DNA from: SpSt-398 sp041752235
Lineage (GTDB): Bacteria > Bacteroidota > Bacteroidia > Chitinophagales > Chitinophagaceae
Assembly (NCBI GenBank): GCA_041752235.1
Contig: JBGSHM010000023.1
Span: forward strand, 74,131 to 138,130
Direction: 5' to 3'
Length of the DNA: 64,000 nt
Shown here: positions 17,001 through 25,573 of the stretch, one piece after another
Position numbering within the stretch: the first letter of the stretch is position 1
Layout: every line of letters begins with the position of its first letter
Made by a program: the position numbers and the translations under genes
Notes under the pieces: generated by a model
The model's input: the letters and a program-made list of their open reading frames with translations, nothing else
Told to the model about the DNA's origin: nothing
Database searches by the model: none

Positions 17001-17210
17001 GCCCATATAAAACGTATTTTTCTGGGCATAGCTCCCGGCTACGGCACCACTTCTTCCACCGCGCCAGGGCCCGATCAGGCGATACTTAAGCGCTGCATAG
17101 GTCGGCTCAGTGGTAGTGGTAACTGGGGATTTAACAGGGGTTTTCTTCTTTTGGGAGAATACGAGAAAAGAGAAAAAGCAGGCTACAAGCGTAGCAAGGA
17201 AACGTGGCAT
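14091..17210 (-). CDS. Large secreted VPS10/BNR-repeat beta-propeller protein (sortilin-like), copy 1
   Basis: 1039 aa with an N-terminal signal peptide (MPRFLATLVACFFSFLVFS). Tandem BNR/sialidase-type motifs follow, such as GGVWKSTDGGSNWK, GGMWRSDDAGRTWK, RGVFKSTNGGQTWK and GLWKSTDGGESW (S/T-x-D-x-G-x-x-W) over about residues 40-760, forming one or two propellers. A mixed C-terminal part includes a helical segment (about 900-1020). The opening LIGPWRGGRSGAVAG is a hallmark of the large Bacteroidota/Acidobacteria family annotated as VPS10-domain proteins, sometimes labelled glycosyl hydrolases without proof. The start of export is clear; the ligand is unknown. Paralogue of the next gene upstream on this strand. 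The two are separated only by a family A repeat. Confidence 0.88.
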   Translation of the reverse strand: MPRFLATLVACFFSFLVFSQKKKTPVKSPVTTTTEPTYAALKYRLIGPWRGGRSGAVAGSYAQKNTFYMGATGGGVWKSTDGGSNWKNVSDKFFGSTIGSVAVAPSDENIVYVGEGENTMRGNVSEGLGGMWRSDDAGRTWKNIGLKDGRHIIRIVIHPRDPNTLWVAVMGHLFGPNKERGVFKSTNGGQTWKQVLYVNDQTGASDLVMEPGNPSVFYAGTWRVIRTPHSLESGGEGSGLWKSTDGGESWSALRENKGLPKGVWGIVGVAIAPSNPEKIYTLVENAQGGLFASEDGGESWSLRSNDNNIRQRAWYYSKVFVDPQNENKVYCPNVGFMVSSDGGRSFRSLRTPHGDHHDLWIDPANGQRMIVADDGGGQVSFNAGETWSTYNNQPTAQIYRVSTDNSFPYRILGAQQDNSTIRIKHRTYGAAITDDDWESTAGSESGYVVADPQNPDIVYGGNYGGYLSRLDHRTGENRAISVWPDNPMGAGADVLRYRFQWNFPIFFSPHNPKRLYTAGNHLFVTENEGQSWEMISPDLTTNDKSRQGSSGGPITKDNTSVEYYCTIFTAAESVLEKDLLWTGSDDGLIHVSRDGRKNWENVTPKDAPQWIMWNCIETDPFQKGTAYFAGTRYKLDDFSPYIYKTTDYGKTWQKITQGIDALHFTRAIRSDKKRKGLLYAGTEYGMYISFDEGNNWKPFQLNLPIVPITDLTVKDNDLIVATQGRAFWVLDDLGVVQQYQEKSPEKNIHLFESESVWRIAGGRFRGNFGLPVQAGANPPSGAVISYFIKEASDTVKASLTIFDKDHELIKTYSSSDKENKVETKKGLNQFVWDLFYPGADRAEGMVLWNGTPGNILAPPGTYYARLKMGNDSSEISFNVLADPNYKCSQEEYEAQFKFLNQVKDKFNDVQKSIKDIRTLRQQMNELTGRWGKSTPKEVKPMADSLNKQMTAIEESLYQTKAKSSQDVLNYPIRLNDKLSGVFDAASSGNFAPSKQVKEVYADLARQCDEQLDKLKDIKEKGLPALNKLIREKELPVIGL

Positions 17211-17254
17211 AGGTAGTTAGTTTTGGAGGCGTGAATATACGAAACGCGGGGTAT

Positions 17255-17358
17255 TTCACCGCCAAGACAGAAAGGCGCCAAGGACCGCCAGGATTATTTC
17301 TACAAGCTATTTGTGATAATCCTTGCGTACCTCAGCGCCTTTGCGTCCTGGCGGTGAA
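17255..17358. repeat. Dispersed palindromic element, family A (long form)
   Basis: TTCACCGCC (17255-17263) pairs with GGCGGTGAA (17350-17358), with AAAGGCGCCAAGG and GCGCCTTTGCG inside. It lies between the two propeller paralogues. Confidence 0.8.
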
Positions 17359-17363
17359 TAAAA

Positions 17364-20300
17364 CTAAAACGCCTTTCCCGTTGCCAGCGACAATCCTTCC
17401 TTCAGCAACGCCTGTTCCGCCTTTTTCTCCATGGCCGTTTCTACAGCCGCATGATCCGACTTGGATTTATCCAGGTCCTTCTTCAGGTTCACGATCCGTT
17501 GTAATTCGAGGTTACTGGGTGGTGCATCCTGTGTACAAAGACTGATATATACGTTGCTGATATTTTCGCGTAAGCGTTTGATATCGGCGAATACGGATAC
17601 TTTACCTGTGGGCACAAGTTTACCTTTTTCCACTTCCAGTTTATCATAGTATTGCTGAAGCAGGGCCTTTGTTTTGGCGTTCTTCACTTTTTGCATCCAG
17701 TCTGTTAGTACTGCCTGCTTTTTCTCCATCACATCCACCAGGTTGGCAAGTTCTTCGTGCATACGGAAGAGTTCCGTGGCTGCTTTGTAATTGTCTTCGC
17801 GGTCTTTCAAGGTGTAATTCTTGTCATCGGCATCATGTACCACCTTGATCGTATCCTGATAAACGTTTTCACCTACCGTTAATTTAACCAGGTAATTGCC
17901 AGGTAACACCTGAGGCGCCAGCAGCACAGACTGATCCATCTTGGTGGATTTTCCCACCCGTGGAGGAGTGAGTCGTTGATTCCAATACACCTGATTCAAG
18001 CCTTTTCGTTTTGACGCAGGCAGGTTCTGGATCAGTTCTCCTTTTTCGGTGAAGATCTCCACCTTAACCTGTCCCTTGGTTACCCGGTCTTTGAAATAAT
18101 ACTGTATCGGCGGAATGGGCGCCGGATTGGGTGCCACCCAACCAAAGTTGGAAGGCGACCCTCCGTCTTGCATCCCTCCAGAAGTCAGTTTCATGACTGG
18201 TGACTTGAATAATACGGCGTCCTTGCTTGCAATAGCCGATGTCATTTCGCGGATGGGCGTGATATCATCGATCACCATGATCCCCCGACCGTGGGTGCCA
18301 ATCACCAGGTCATTGGTGGATGGATGGATCTGAATATCCCTTACCAATGCATACCAGGGAATATTGTTCTTCATTCTGAACCATTCACCGCCGCCATTTA
18401 CTGTTGCGAACATTCCCATTTCTGTTCCAAGAAACAGCAGATCAGGATTTACTTTATCCTGCCTGATCTTATGCGCGAAACCAGAAAACTCAGTACTCTG
18501 CATCATAGTCCAGGTTTTACCCATATCACTCGATTTGCCCAGATAGGTCTTGTGGTCACCATACATATGGTTATCAAATGTGGCAAAAATGATATTCTTG
18601 TCAATGGGCGAAGGCTCAATGCTGCTCACCCAGGTTTGGGCAGGTATTCCGGCTTGGGCGTAGTTGGCAGACACATTGGTCCAGGATTTACCACCGTTCA
18701 ACGTGTACTGCAGGTTGCCATCATCGGTTCCGACCCAGATCATATTTTCATCGAGTGGAGATTCAGCGATCGTAAAAATGGTACAATGGTTTTCAGCCGA
18801 TGTATTATCCGCACTCAGGCCACCACTTTGTTCTTGCTGTTGTTTCTTTTTGTCATTGGTGGTCAGATCGGGTGAGATACGTGTCCAGTTTCTTCCCTGG
18901 TCAGTGGATTTAAAAAGATACTGGGCACCCATGTATAAGTTATGGCCGTTGGCTGCACCGGTAAGCAAGGGTGTATTCCAGTTCCACCGAAGGGGTTCGT
19001 CATCTGAAGAAGGTTGCGGTTGAATCTTAACCGATTTACCCGTACGAATGGTGATACGGGCGGCATTGCCACCCTGGTATTCCGCATAGGCGATTTCCGG
19101 GTCAAACGGATCGGCCTGTGTCCAGAATCCATCGCCAAAAAAGAGGTCACGCCAGTTATGGTTACCAATGCCTCCAAAGGATTGTGATGGCCCGCTCCAA
19201 CTTCCATTATCCTGTAGTCCTCCGTAAATATTGTATGGATTTTGGTTATCTACGGAAACGTGGTAGAATTGACCCACGGGGAGGTTTCCAAAAAATCGCC
19301 AGGTAGCGCCTTTGTCGAGGCTGCTGTAAACACCACCGTCTGTTCCGAGGTAGAGCTCGCTGGTGTTGTTTGGATTGATCCATAGTGCATGGTGATCACT
19401 GTGTACCCATCCCCCTACATCACTTGCATCAGCAAAAGAAAATCCTCCATCGGTAGAATAGGAGAATCCCAATGCCGGGCGATAAACACGCTTGGGGTCT
19501 TTGGGGTCGATCTCCAGAGTAGAAAAATAAAAGGGCCGGGATACTACATTGAGTGTGGCGCTTTGTTGTTTCCAATTTTCTCCACCGTCCGTGGAGAGGT
19601 ATAGTCCAGTTTCTTTGGCTTCCACGATCGCCACCAGATTCTGGGGAGCAGAGGCGGCCAATGCCAGCGCTGTCCGTCCAAAAGGCTTTACGGGTAATCC
19701 CTTGGATAATTCCTTCCAGGTTTTGCCACCGTCTGTAGATTTAAAGATCCCTGATCCATTGCCTCCTGAATTAAAGGCATAGGGCTTGCGACGAAATTCC
19801 CAGGTACTGGCATAGATCGTTTCCGGTTGGGTAGGATCGATCTCAATATCCGCACATCCTGTTTTTTCATTGATATACAAAACCAGGTTCCAGGTATTTC
19901 CACCATCGGTACTCTTATACAACCCGCGGTGTTTACTGTCACTCCACAAGGGTCCCGGCGCAGCTACATATATGGTATTAGAATTAGCCGGATCAATGGC
20001 GATACCCGCAATATGCTCCGTACTATCAAGACCTATCTTTTTCCAGTTATCGCCCCCATCGGTGCTTTTATACAAACCATCCCCAATGGAAACGGAATTC
20101 CGCATATTGCTTTCCCCGGTACCGGCATAAATGGTTTTCGGGTTTTTTTGATCGATGGCAATGGCACCAATGCTCTGACAATATTTATCAAAAATGGGTT
20201 TGAAGGAAGCCCCCGCATTCGTGGTCTTCCAGATTCCACCGCCGGCAGTACCAACATAAATAGTAGAAGGTTCTTTGTTCACTCCCTGAATAGAGGTGAT

Positions 20301-20426
20301 ACGGCCACTCATGGTTCCGGGTCCAAGATGACGGGCTTCCATTACACCAAAGGTGGCGGAGTTGATCTGGCCGTGCAGGGCGATGGAGCTTATCCCCAAT
20401 ACGGCAAGCGTTAAGAATTTTCGCAT
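17364..20426 (-). CDS. Large secreted VPS10/BNR-repeat beta-propeller protein (sortilin-like), copy 2
   Basis: 1020 aa from ATG 20426, which begins the signal peptide MRKFLTLAVLGISSIALHG. The frame extends to 20462, but those 12 residues precede a clear signal sequence. BNR motifs include GGIWKTTNAGASFK, GLYKSTDGGDNWK, RGLYKSTDGGNTWN, GIFKSTDGGKTWK and LGKSSDMGKTW. Overall order and C-terminal helical tail match copy 1, but identity is visibly low outside the motifs, so the duplication is old. It is transcribed with the LolA-like gene upstream. Probably periplasmic or surface exposed. Confidence 0.88.
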   Translation of the reverse strand: MRKFLTLAVLGISSIALHGQINSATFGVMEARHLGPGTMSGRITSIQGVNKEPSTIYVGTAGGGIWKTTNAGASFKPIFDKYCQSIGAIAIDQKNPKTIYAGTGESNMRNSVSIGDGLYKSTDGGDNWKKIGLDSTEHIAGIAIDPANSNTIYVAAPGPLWSDSKHRGLYKSTDGGNTWNLVLYINEKTGCADIEIDPTQPETIYASTWEFRRKPYAFNSGGNGSGIFKSTDGGKTWKELSKGLPVKPFGRTALALAASAPQNLVAIVEAKETGLYLSTDGGENWKQQSATLNVVSRPFYFSTLEIDPKDPKRVYRPALGFSYSTDGGFSFADASDVGGWVHSDHHALWINPNNTSELYLGTDGGVYSSLDKGATWRFFGNLPVGQFYHVSVDNQNPYNIYGGLQDNGSWSGPSQSFGGIGNHNWRDLFFGDGFWTQADPFDPEIAYAEYQGGNAARITIRTGKSVKIQPQPSSDDEPLRWNWNTPLLTGAANGHNLYMGAQYLFKSTDQGRNWTRISPDLTTNDKKKQQQEQSGGLSADNTSAENHCTIFTIAESPLDENMIWVGTDDGNLQYTLNGGKSWTNVSANYAQAGIPAQTWVSSIEPSPIDKNIIFATFDNHMYGDHKTYLGKSSDMGKTWTMMQSTEFSGFAHKIRQDKVNPDLLFLGTEMGMFATVNGGGEWFRMKNNIPWYALVRDIQIHPSTNDLVIGTHGRGIMVIDDITPIREMTSAIASKDAVLFKSPVMKLTSGGMQDGGSPSNFGWVAPNPAPIPPIQYYFKDRVTKGQVKVEIFTEKGELIQNLPASKRKGLNQVYWNQRLTPPRVGKSTKMDQSVLLAPQVLPGNYLVKLTVGENVYQDTIKVVHDADDKNYTLKDREDNYKAATELFRMHEELANLVDVMEKKQAVLTDWMQKVKNAKTKALLQQYYDKLEVEKGKLVPTGKVSVFADIKRLRENISNVYISLCTQDAPPSNLELQRIVNLKKDLDKSKSDHAAVETAMEKKAEQALLKEGLSLATGKAF

Positions 20427-20489
20427 AAGCAATAGGTTTATAAAAACCCCGATCGTTGACATCGGGGTTGGAAAGTAATTAATTTACGA

Positions 20490-21206
20490 TTAGGATGGCT
20501 TCTTGAAGACGGAATCTTCAACAGGCTTGTTCACATCTACATTGGTAATGGTCATTTCACCAAAGGGAAGCGTAAGGCTTTTGGCAATAACGATGCCTTC
20601 GGGAAGTTTCTCATAGTTTGCAAAACCGGTGGGTACTTCCACTTCCTGGCCATTTACATCCTGTTTGGAAACTACACGGATCACATAATAAGTGGCCGGA
20701 TCGATATAATAGGTTTGTGTGCTACCATTCTTGGTATCTACTTTTAATTTGAAACACTCCACGCCTTCAACATCTTCTTTGCCCAGCAACTCTACCTTGT
20801 GGCCTTTGGCCTGGTAGTCCAGCAAGGGACCAGCGGGGTCCAGATCATCCTGCGACTTGGTCAACTCGTCGGCTGTCATGGCTTCGGGGGCCATCATACC
20901 ATTGAAGGGCATATAGTTCCAACCCTCTGAAGGGGTAATGATCTGGTATCCGGACATGCCCATGGCCGTGATGCTGATATCCTGACGGCTTCCTTTGTCT
21001 TTTACAACAGTCATGACCAATGCCACATCCGTTCCTTGTACGGTCATGGAGCCTTCCTGGCGCATGGAGGTAACCTTTCTCCAGGCATCGGCACCACCGA
21101 TCGCTTCCACATGCTTGTTGATTACTTCATCGGCTGTTTGAGCAAAACTGAGAGAGGATAGACCGAGAAACAGGGTGATCAAAAAATAAATAGGGCGCAA
21201 TTTCAT
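20490..21206 (-). CDS. Outer-membrane lipoprotein-sorting-like (LolA/LolB fold) secreted protein
   Basis: 238 aa with signal peptide MKLRPIYFLITLFLGLSSLSFA followed by ADEVINKHVEAIGGADAWRKVTSMRQEGSMTVQG, the N-terminal pattern of a common Bacteroidota family with a LolA/LolB-like half-barrel. No lipobox. The middle (YYIDPATYYVIRVVSKQDVNGQ) is the strand-rich part seen in these proteins. The function is not established; lipid or lipoprotein carriage is inferred from the fold. It is upstream of, and co-directional with, the two propeller genes (gap about 63 nt). Confidence 0.75.
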   Translation of the reverse strand: MKLRPIYFLITLFLGLSSLSFAQTADEVINKHVEAIGGADAWRKVTSMRQEGSMTVQGTDVALVMTVVKDKGSRQDISITAMGMSGYQIITPSEGWNYMPFNGMMAPEAMTADELTKSQDDLDPAGPLLDYQAKGHKVELLGKEDVEGVECFKLKVDTKNGSTQTYYIDPATYYVIRVVSKQDVNGQEVEVPTGFANYEKLPEGIVIAKSLTLPFGEMTITNVDVNKPVEDSVFKKPS

Positions 21207-21328
21207 TTGATTTTAATTTAGATGTTTGTTTGGATAATGAGTTTTTGGTTTGGCAAATTTATGACCGGAAAGTTACCGTTATTCTCCATTGGTGTAAAAT
21301 TTACCCCTTGGACCAAATTAGTCGCAGT

Positions 21329-22993
21329 ATGACGCAGAAAATTACAGGAAGGGTTGCTGATTTTACCCGGAAAATCTTTTCCCCGGCGGAAATCACCCTG
21401 GAAAATGGGCGGATATCCGCTATTGAGCGGCTGGAAGTCAAGGAGGAAGGCCTGCCTTTTATCCTTCCGGGCTTTACGGATAGCCATGTCCATATTGAGA
21501 GTTCCCTGCTCCTGCCGGCAGAATTTGCACGTTTGGCCGTGGTCCACGGAACGGTGGCCACCATCTCCGATCCGCATGAGATTGCCAATGTTTGTGGCAT
21601 TGAAGGCGTGGATTATATGATTGAAAACGGTCGGACCGTCCCTTTTAAATTCAATTTCGGGGCTCCCAGTTGTGTTCCTGCCACGGTATTTGAAACGGCC
21701 GGCGCTCACCTGGATGCCACAGCCGTTGAGGCGTTGCTGAAACGCCCGGAGATCAAATACCTGAGTGAGATGATGAATTTTCCGGGTGTCCTGAATAAGG
21801 ATCCGGAGGTGATGGACAAGATCGCTGCGGCAAAAAAATACGGAAAACCAGTTGATGGCCATGCCCCCGGGCTAAGGGGTGATACCGCTCGTCAATACGC
21901 CGCGGCAGGTATCAGTACCGATCATGAATGTTTTACACAAGAAGAAGCCCTGGATAAACTTCATCTCGGGATGAAGATCCTTATCCGCGAAGGAAGTGCC
22001 GCCCGCAATTTCGAAGCACTGATCGAACTGCTACACGATTACCCCGACCAGATCATGTTTTGCAGCGATGACAAACATCCCGACAGCTTGGTAGAAGGGC
22101 ATATCAATCAACTCTGTGCCCGAGCCGTTGCCAAAGGAATTGATATATTTAAAGTTCTTCAGGCGGCCTGTGTCAATCCTGTAAAGCATTATGGTTTAGA
22201 TGTTGGTCTTTTGCAGGTCGGAGACCCCGCCGATCTGATCATTGTGGAAAACCTGGAACATTTTAAAGTCAGAGAAACCTATATCAACGGTGCCTGTGTG
22301 GCCCGGAATGGCGTATCCCTCATTGAACCAAAGCCTCATACGGCGATCAACCGATTCACGATTGGCGAAAAATCACTGAGTGAATTTGCCTATCCACTAC
22401 TCAAATTTGGCGAGGAGGAAAACTTTGAGCAGGTATATGTCATCGAGGCTTTGGATGGACAACTGATCACGAATAAACGCATTCACCCCATTACTGATGT
22501 AGCCGGAAATGATGGCCTGCTGCACAGCCATGTAGAAAAAGATCTGTTGAAGATTGTCGTGGTGAATCGTTACCAGCCCATGCCAATTGCCAAATCCTTT
22601 ATCAAAAACTTTGGGTTAAAAAAAGGCGCCCTCGCTTCTTCGGTTGCACATGACAGCCATAATATTGTTGCCGTTGGAGTGGATGATGAAAGTCTTTGCG
22701 ACGCGGTGAACAGGGTCATCCAGTGTCGTGGAGGATTGTCCATTTCGTATCCTGGTAACAAGGAACAGGAAGGATCGGTATTGCCCTTGCCCGTAGCAGG
22801 ATTAATGAGTACCGGGGATGGATATGAAGTGGCCGAAGCCTATACCCAACTTGATCGAATGAGTAAAGAAGTACTAGGAGCTACGCTTCGATCTCCTTTT
22901 ATGACGCTTTCCTTCATGGCCTTACTGGTAATACCCGAACTTAAATTAAGTGATAAAGGTTTGTTTGATGCAGGGAAATGGGGGTTGATTTAG
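21329..22993 (+). CDS. ade: Adenine deaminase
   Basis: Amidohydrolase converting adenine to hypoxanthine in purine salvage. Metal ligands H53 and H55 lie in FTDSHVHIESS; later motifs are DGHAPGLRG, STDHEC and MFCSDDKHPDSL. The C-terminal domain SSVAHDSHNIVAVG is diagnostic of Ade versus other amidohydrolases. 554 aa from ATG 21329. The frame opens at 21230, but MTQKITGRVADF is the usual N-terminus. The stop codon TAG (22991-22993) is the first base triplet of a TAGC-family repeat. Confidence 0.95.
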   Translation: MTQKITGRVADFTRKIFSPAEITLENGRISAIERLEVKEEGLPFILPGFTDSHVHIESSLLLPAEFARLAVVHGTVATISDPHEIANVCGIEGVDYMIENGRTVPFKFNFGAPSCVPATVFETAGAHLDATAVEALLKRPEIKYLSEMMNFPGVLNKDPEVMDKIAAAKKYGKPVDGHAPGLRGDTARQYAAAGISTDHECFTQEEALDKLHLGMKILIREGSAARNFEALIELLHDYPDQIMFCSDDKHPDSLVEGHINQLCARAVAKGIDIFKVLQAACVNPVKHYGLDVGLLQVGDPADLIIVENLEHFKVRETYINGACVARNGVSLIEPKPHTAINRFTIGEKSLSEFAYPLLKFGEEENFEQVYVIEALDGQLITNKRIHPITDVAGNDGLLHSHVEKDLLKIVVVNRYQPMPIAKSFIKNFGLKKGALASSVAHDSHNIVAVGVDDESLCDAVNRVIQCRGGLSISYPGNKEQEGSVLPLPVAGLMSTGDGYEVAEAYTQLDRMSKEVLGATLRSPFMTLSFMALLVIPELKLSDKGLFDAGKWGLI

Positions 22994-23007
22994 CTATTAG
23001 CTATTAG
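22991..23007. repeat. Short TAGC-family repeat at a convergent junction
   Basis: TAGCTATTAGCTATTAG overlaps the ade stop codon and the last codons of the opposite-strand ATP-grasp gene (ends 22997). Confidence 0.6.
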
Positions 23008-24556
23008 TCTGAAATTCGGTTTCACCTTTCAACACCTTCACCGTTTCATCATAAAAGAATCGTGCGCGTTCGTGGGAGTCGCCGATACAGACCAGACCAA
23101 GCTTTCCATATTGAGAGAGTGCGCCGATAAGGTGGAACATCACTCCTTCTTCTTTTGTTCCGGAGAAATGCAATCCATGTAAGATCACGATCTCCATCAG
23201 GTCCAACGGTGTCAATCCTTTGAAATGTTCATCCTGAAGATTATCAGAAGCCAGGTAATACCGTTCTTCACCGGCCGCGGTCAGGTAGGATCCTTTCTCT
23301 GCATCATAGTCTCCGTCGGTCAGAAATTGCAACATGATATAGGGATGCGTGGTGCCGCCCTTGCGTAAATTGATCTCAATGGCATTGTGTGTCCAGTGAC
23401 CTTCTTTAAAAACAGAAATAAAATCCACGCCAAACCTTCCCAACACTCCTTTTTCCCGTAAAGCACTGGCCACAAGTCCACCCAGTCTGCCGATCTCCTG
23501 ATTGTATTGTTTACTGGCGGGGAATGTCGCCCCAAGAAAAACCTGTCCATATTTTCCCCCGATCAACTGGTCATGTGTAGAGATGACATCGATCTTACCC
23601 GATGGATTGATCCGGCATTGTACCGAGGGCGAGGCCGTTTCCTCTGCCTCCAGAAAGGCTTCGACAATTCCCCCCATCTGTTCAAATTTTTTCATGAAAA
23701 GGGGATACGAAAGATCCCGGGCCACCACGACCATACGGGAGGATATCTGTTTCCGGATCTTTTGGTCCAATCCATTTCCGGTAAGGCCATCGTAGGAAAA
23801 TACGGCATTCCCTTCTCCGCTAAATCCATCGTTCATCTTAACTACGGCCTTGTTCAACTCCGGGTGCTCCTGTTTTAATTTCACGAGTGCCTGAATAACC
23901 TCGTCTTCGTTTCTAAGGTTTTCATATCCCGGTGGCATATCCATTCCACATTGCCGGAAAATTTCACGGCTACCCGATTTGGTTCCCCAGAAAAACAGAT
24001 CGGGGTCACAACCATAAATGGGGACTTGTAATGCCACCGCTAATTTTCGTTCATACTCCGACACATTGAAACAGGACAGATGCGCGATATGTCCTTCGGG
24101 TATGGCTTGTTTGATTCGGCGTACAAGTCTGGGGCGGGCCAGTATTTTTTGGGTCAAGGAAATGGGTGATCCATCATAACAACTTAGCAGGTGAAGCCTT
24201 TCCCGCGCATGGTAACCCGTGATACCCGGAAGAAGATGCAGGTAATAATCAATGATGACCGGGTCGATGGGCGTACTGGTGACATACACGATATGTGTAC
24301 GTGGCATTCTCAACAACAGGAGCAGGCAAAGAAGCCTTTCTTCATACAAGACAATGCCGTCTATTTTGCAAAGTATTTCCTGGTCCAGGGTCAAACTGGG
24401 AATGACGACAATGGTCTTTAGCGCCAGGCGATTGGGATAGAATGTCTCATACGCTCCGGCAAACTGCTCCTGCAATTGCCGAAATATTTTTTTCTCGGCA
24501 GCAAGGGCTTCTTCTGCTTTATTATTTGCGGGTGCAACCATGTGAGGAGGCGTCAT
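22997..24556 (-). CDS. ATP-grasp ligase resembling PGM1-type peptide ligases
   Basis: 519 aa with no signal peptide. The C-terminal half has ATP-grasp features: KMNDGFSGEGNAVF (about 240-255, nucleotide-binding Lys and glycine loop) and EINLRKGGTTHPYIML (about 395-410, the Glu-x-Asn metal pair). The N-terminal half contains YHARERLHLLSCYD and FNVSEYERKLA, which I associate with proteins annotated as PGM1-related carboxylate-amine/peptide ligases. No biosynthetic gene cluster surrounds it, so the substrates are unknown. ATG 24556 or ATG 24541 may start it. A possible promoter (TGATAATAATCA 24593-24604, 23 nt, TAGTTTTA on the minus strand) would start transcription near 24556 and so favours the second ATG. 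Confidence 0.7.
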   Translation of the reverse strand: MTPPHMVAPANNKAEEALAAEKKIFRQLQEQFAGAYETFYPNRLALKTIVVIPSLTLDQEILCKIDGIVLYEERLLCLLLLLRMPRTHIVYVTSTPIDPVIIDYYLHLLPGITGYHARERLHLLSCYDGSPISLTQKILARPRLVRRIKQAIPEGHIAHLSCFNVSEYERKLAVALQVPIYGCDPDLFFWGTKSGSREIFRQCGMDMPPGYENLRNEDEVIQALVKLKQEHPELNKAVVKMNDGFSGEGNAVFSYDGLTGNGLDQKIRKQISSRMVVVARDLSYPLFMKKFEQMGGIVEAFLEAEETASPSVQCRINPSGKIDVISTHDQLIGGKYGQVFLGATFPASKQYNQEIGRLGGLVASALREKGVLGRFGVDFISVFKEGHWTHNAIEINLRKGGTTHPYIMLQFLTDGDYDAEKGSYLTAAGEERYYLASDNLQDEHFKGLTPLDLMEIVILHGLHFSGTKEEGVMFHLIGALSQYGKLGLVCIGDSHERARFFYDETVKVLKGETEFQTNS

Positions 24557-24626
24557 AGTCTTAAAACTATCCTTTTTGCCCCCAAAAAAGCCTGATAATA
24601 ATCATTTAACTAACTTGCGCCCTAAT

Positions 24627-25451
24627 ATGTTTAATTACCTTATCAATTCGATCCGTCGGAAGATCGCCAGACGGGTAAAAAGAGAATATCCAGTCTCGAT
24701 AAAATCACTTGCCACTCCGGAATATGGTGATATTCAATATACTATTTGGCACAATCCACTTGTAAAGCCCACCGAACTTCAACTTAGCCATTGCTGGTTT
24801 TTTAAAAAATTCCTTTCGCCGGGTGATATGGCCATTGATATTGGTGCCAATGTGGGGCATATGTCCATCTGCATGGGCGTGGTCACCGGAAAGGATGGCA
24901 TGGTTCTTTCGTTTGACCCTAATCCGGTCGTTTTCAAGATTCTGACAAAAAATGCCGAACTCAATAAAGAGTTGACCCATATTGAGCCCCACAATTTTGC
25001 CATCACGGATAAGGAAGAAGAATTCTATTACTCTTCCTCCGAGGCTTCCTTTAGCAATGGGGGTATTTCCAAAGAAAAAAACAGTCGGCATGGCAGGTAT
25101 ACCCTGGACACCAAGATCAAGGGCGTTAAGCTGGAGGATTTTTTAAAAGAAAAATATGCTGCGAAACTGGATCGCCTCAAATTGGTGAAAATAGATACAG
25201 AGGGGTATGATAAAGAGATCATCAAATCCATTCGTGGCCTGTTGGAAAAGTACAAGCCGGCTGTCATCACCGAATGTTTTTCAAAAAATAAAGCCGAAGC
25301 CCGCTACGAACAATTCAACCTGCTTCGTGACCTCGGATACTCCCTTTACTATTTCTCCAGTTTTACTGTAGATGCCGAGGTCATCCCTATTCAAACGCAG
25401 GAAGAGATGATGAATTGGAAGCATTTTGATATTTATGCGGTGCAGAAATAA
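24627..25451 (+). CDS. FkbM family SAM-dependent methyltransferase
   Basis: 274 aa. The class I methyltransferase fold starts at MAIDIGANVGHMSICMG (motif I, about residue 68), with the FkbM signature LVKIDTEGYDKEII and ITECFSK. FkbM enzymes usually O-methylate sugars or polyketides. ATG 24627 is preferred over TTG 24576 because the extra 17 residues lack family similarity. Divergent from the ATP-grasp gene (70 nt between starts), so the two may act together on a small molecule or cell-surface compound; that is inference. Confidence 0.88.
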   Translation: MFNYLINSIRRKIARRVKREYPVSIKSLATPEYGDIQYTIWHNPLVKPTELQLSHCWFFKKFLSPGDMAIDIGANVGHMSICMGVVTGKDGMVLSFDPNPVVFKILTKNAELNKELTHIEPHNFAITDKEEEFYYSSSEASFSNGGISKEKNSRHGRYTLDTKIKGVKLEDFLKEKYAAKLDRLKLVKIDTEGYDKEIIKSIRGLLEKYKPAVITECFSKNKAEARYEQFNLLRDLGYSLYYFSSFTVDAEVIPIQTQEEMMNWKHFDIYAVQK

Positions 25452-25480
25452 CAGCAGATACACCCAGGAGGGAGTTGTTA

Positions 25481-25510
25481 GCTAAAAGCTAATAGCTATT
25501 AGCTTTTAGC
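25481..25510. repeat. Perfect 30-nt palindrome, TAGC family, followed by half a family A element
   Basis: The 30 bases at 25481-25510 equal their own reverse complement (core AATAGCTATT). The segment to 25549 (GCGCCATAGCGTCTTAGCGGTAAAA) is only the right arm of a family A element, so this copy looks interrupted or replaced by the TAGC palindrome. Confidence 0.8.
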
Positions 25511-25573
25511 CCTTGGCGATCCTTTGCGCCATAGCGTCTTAGCGGTAAAATTCTCTGCAGTGAATCCTTATTA

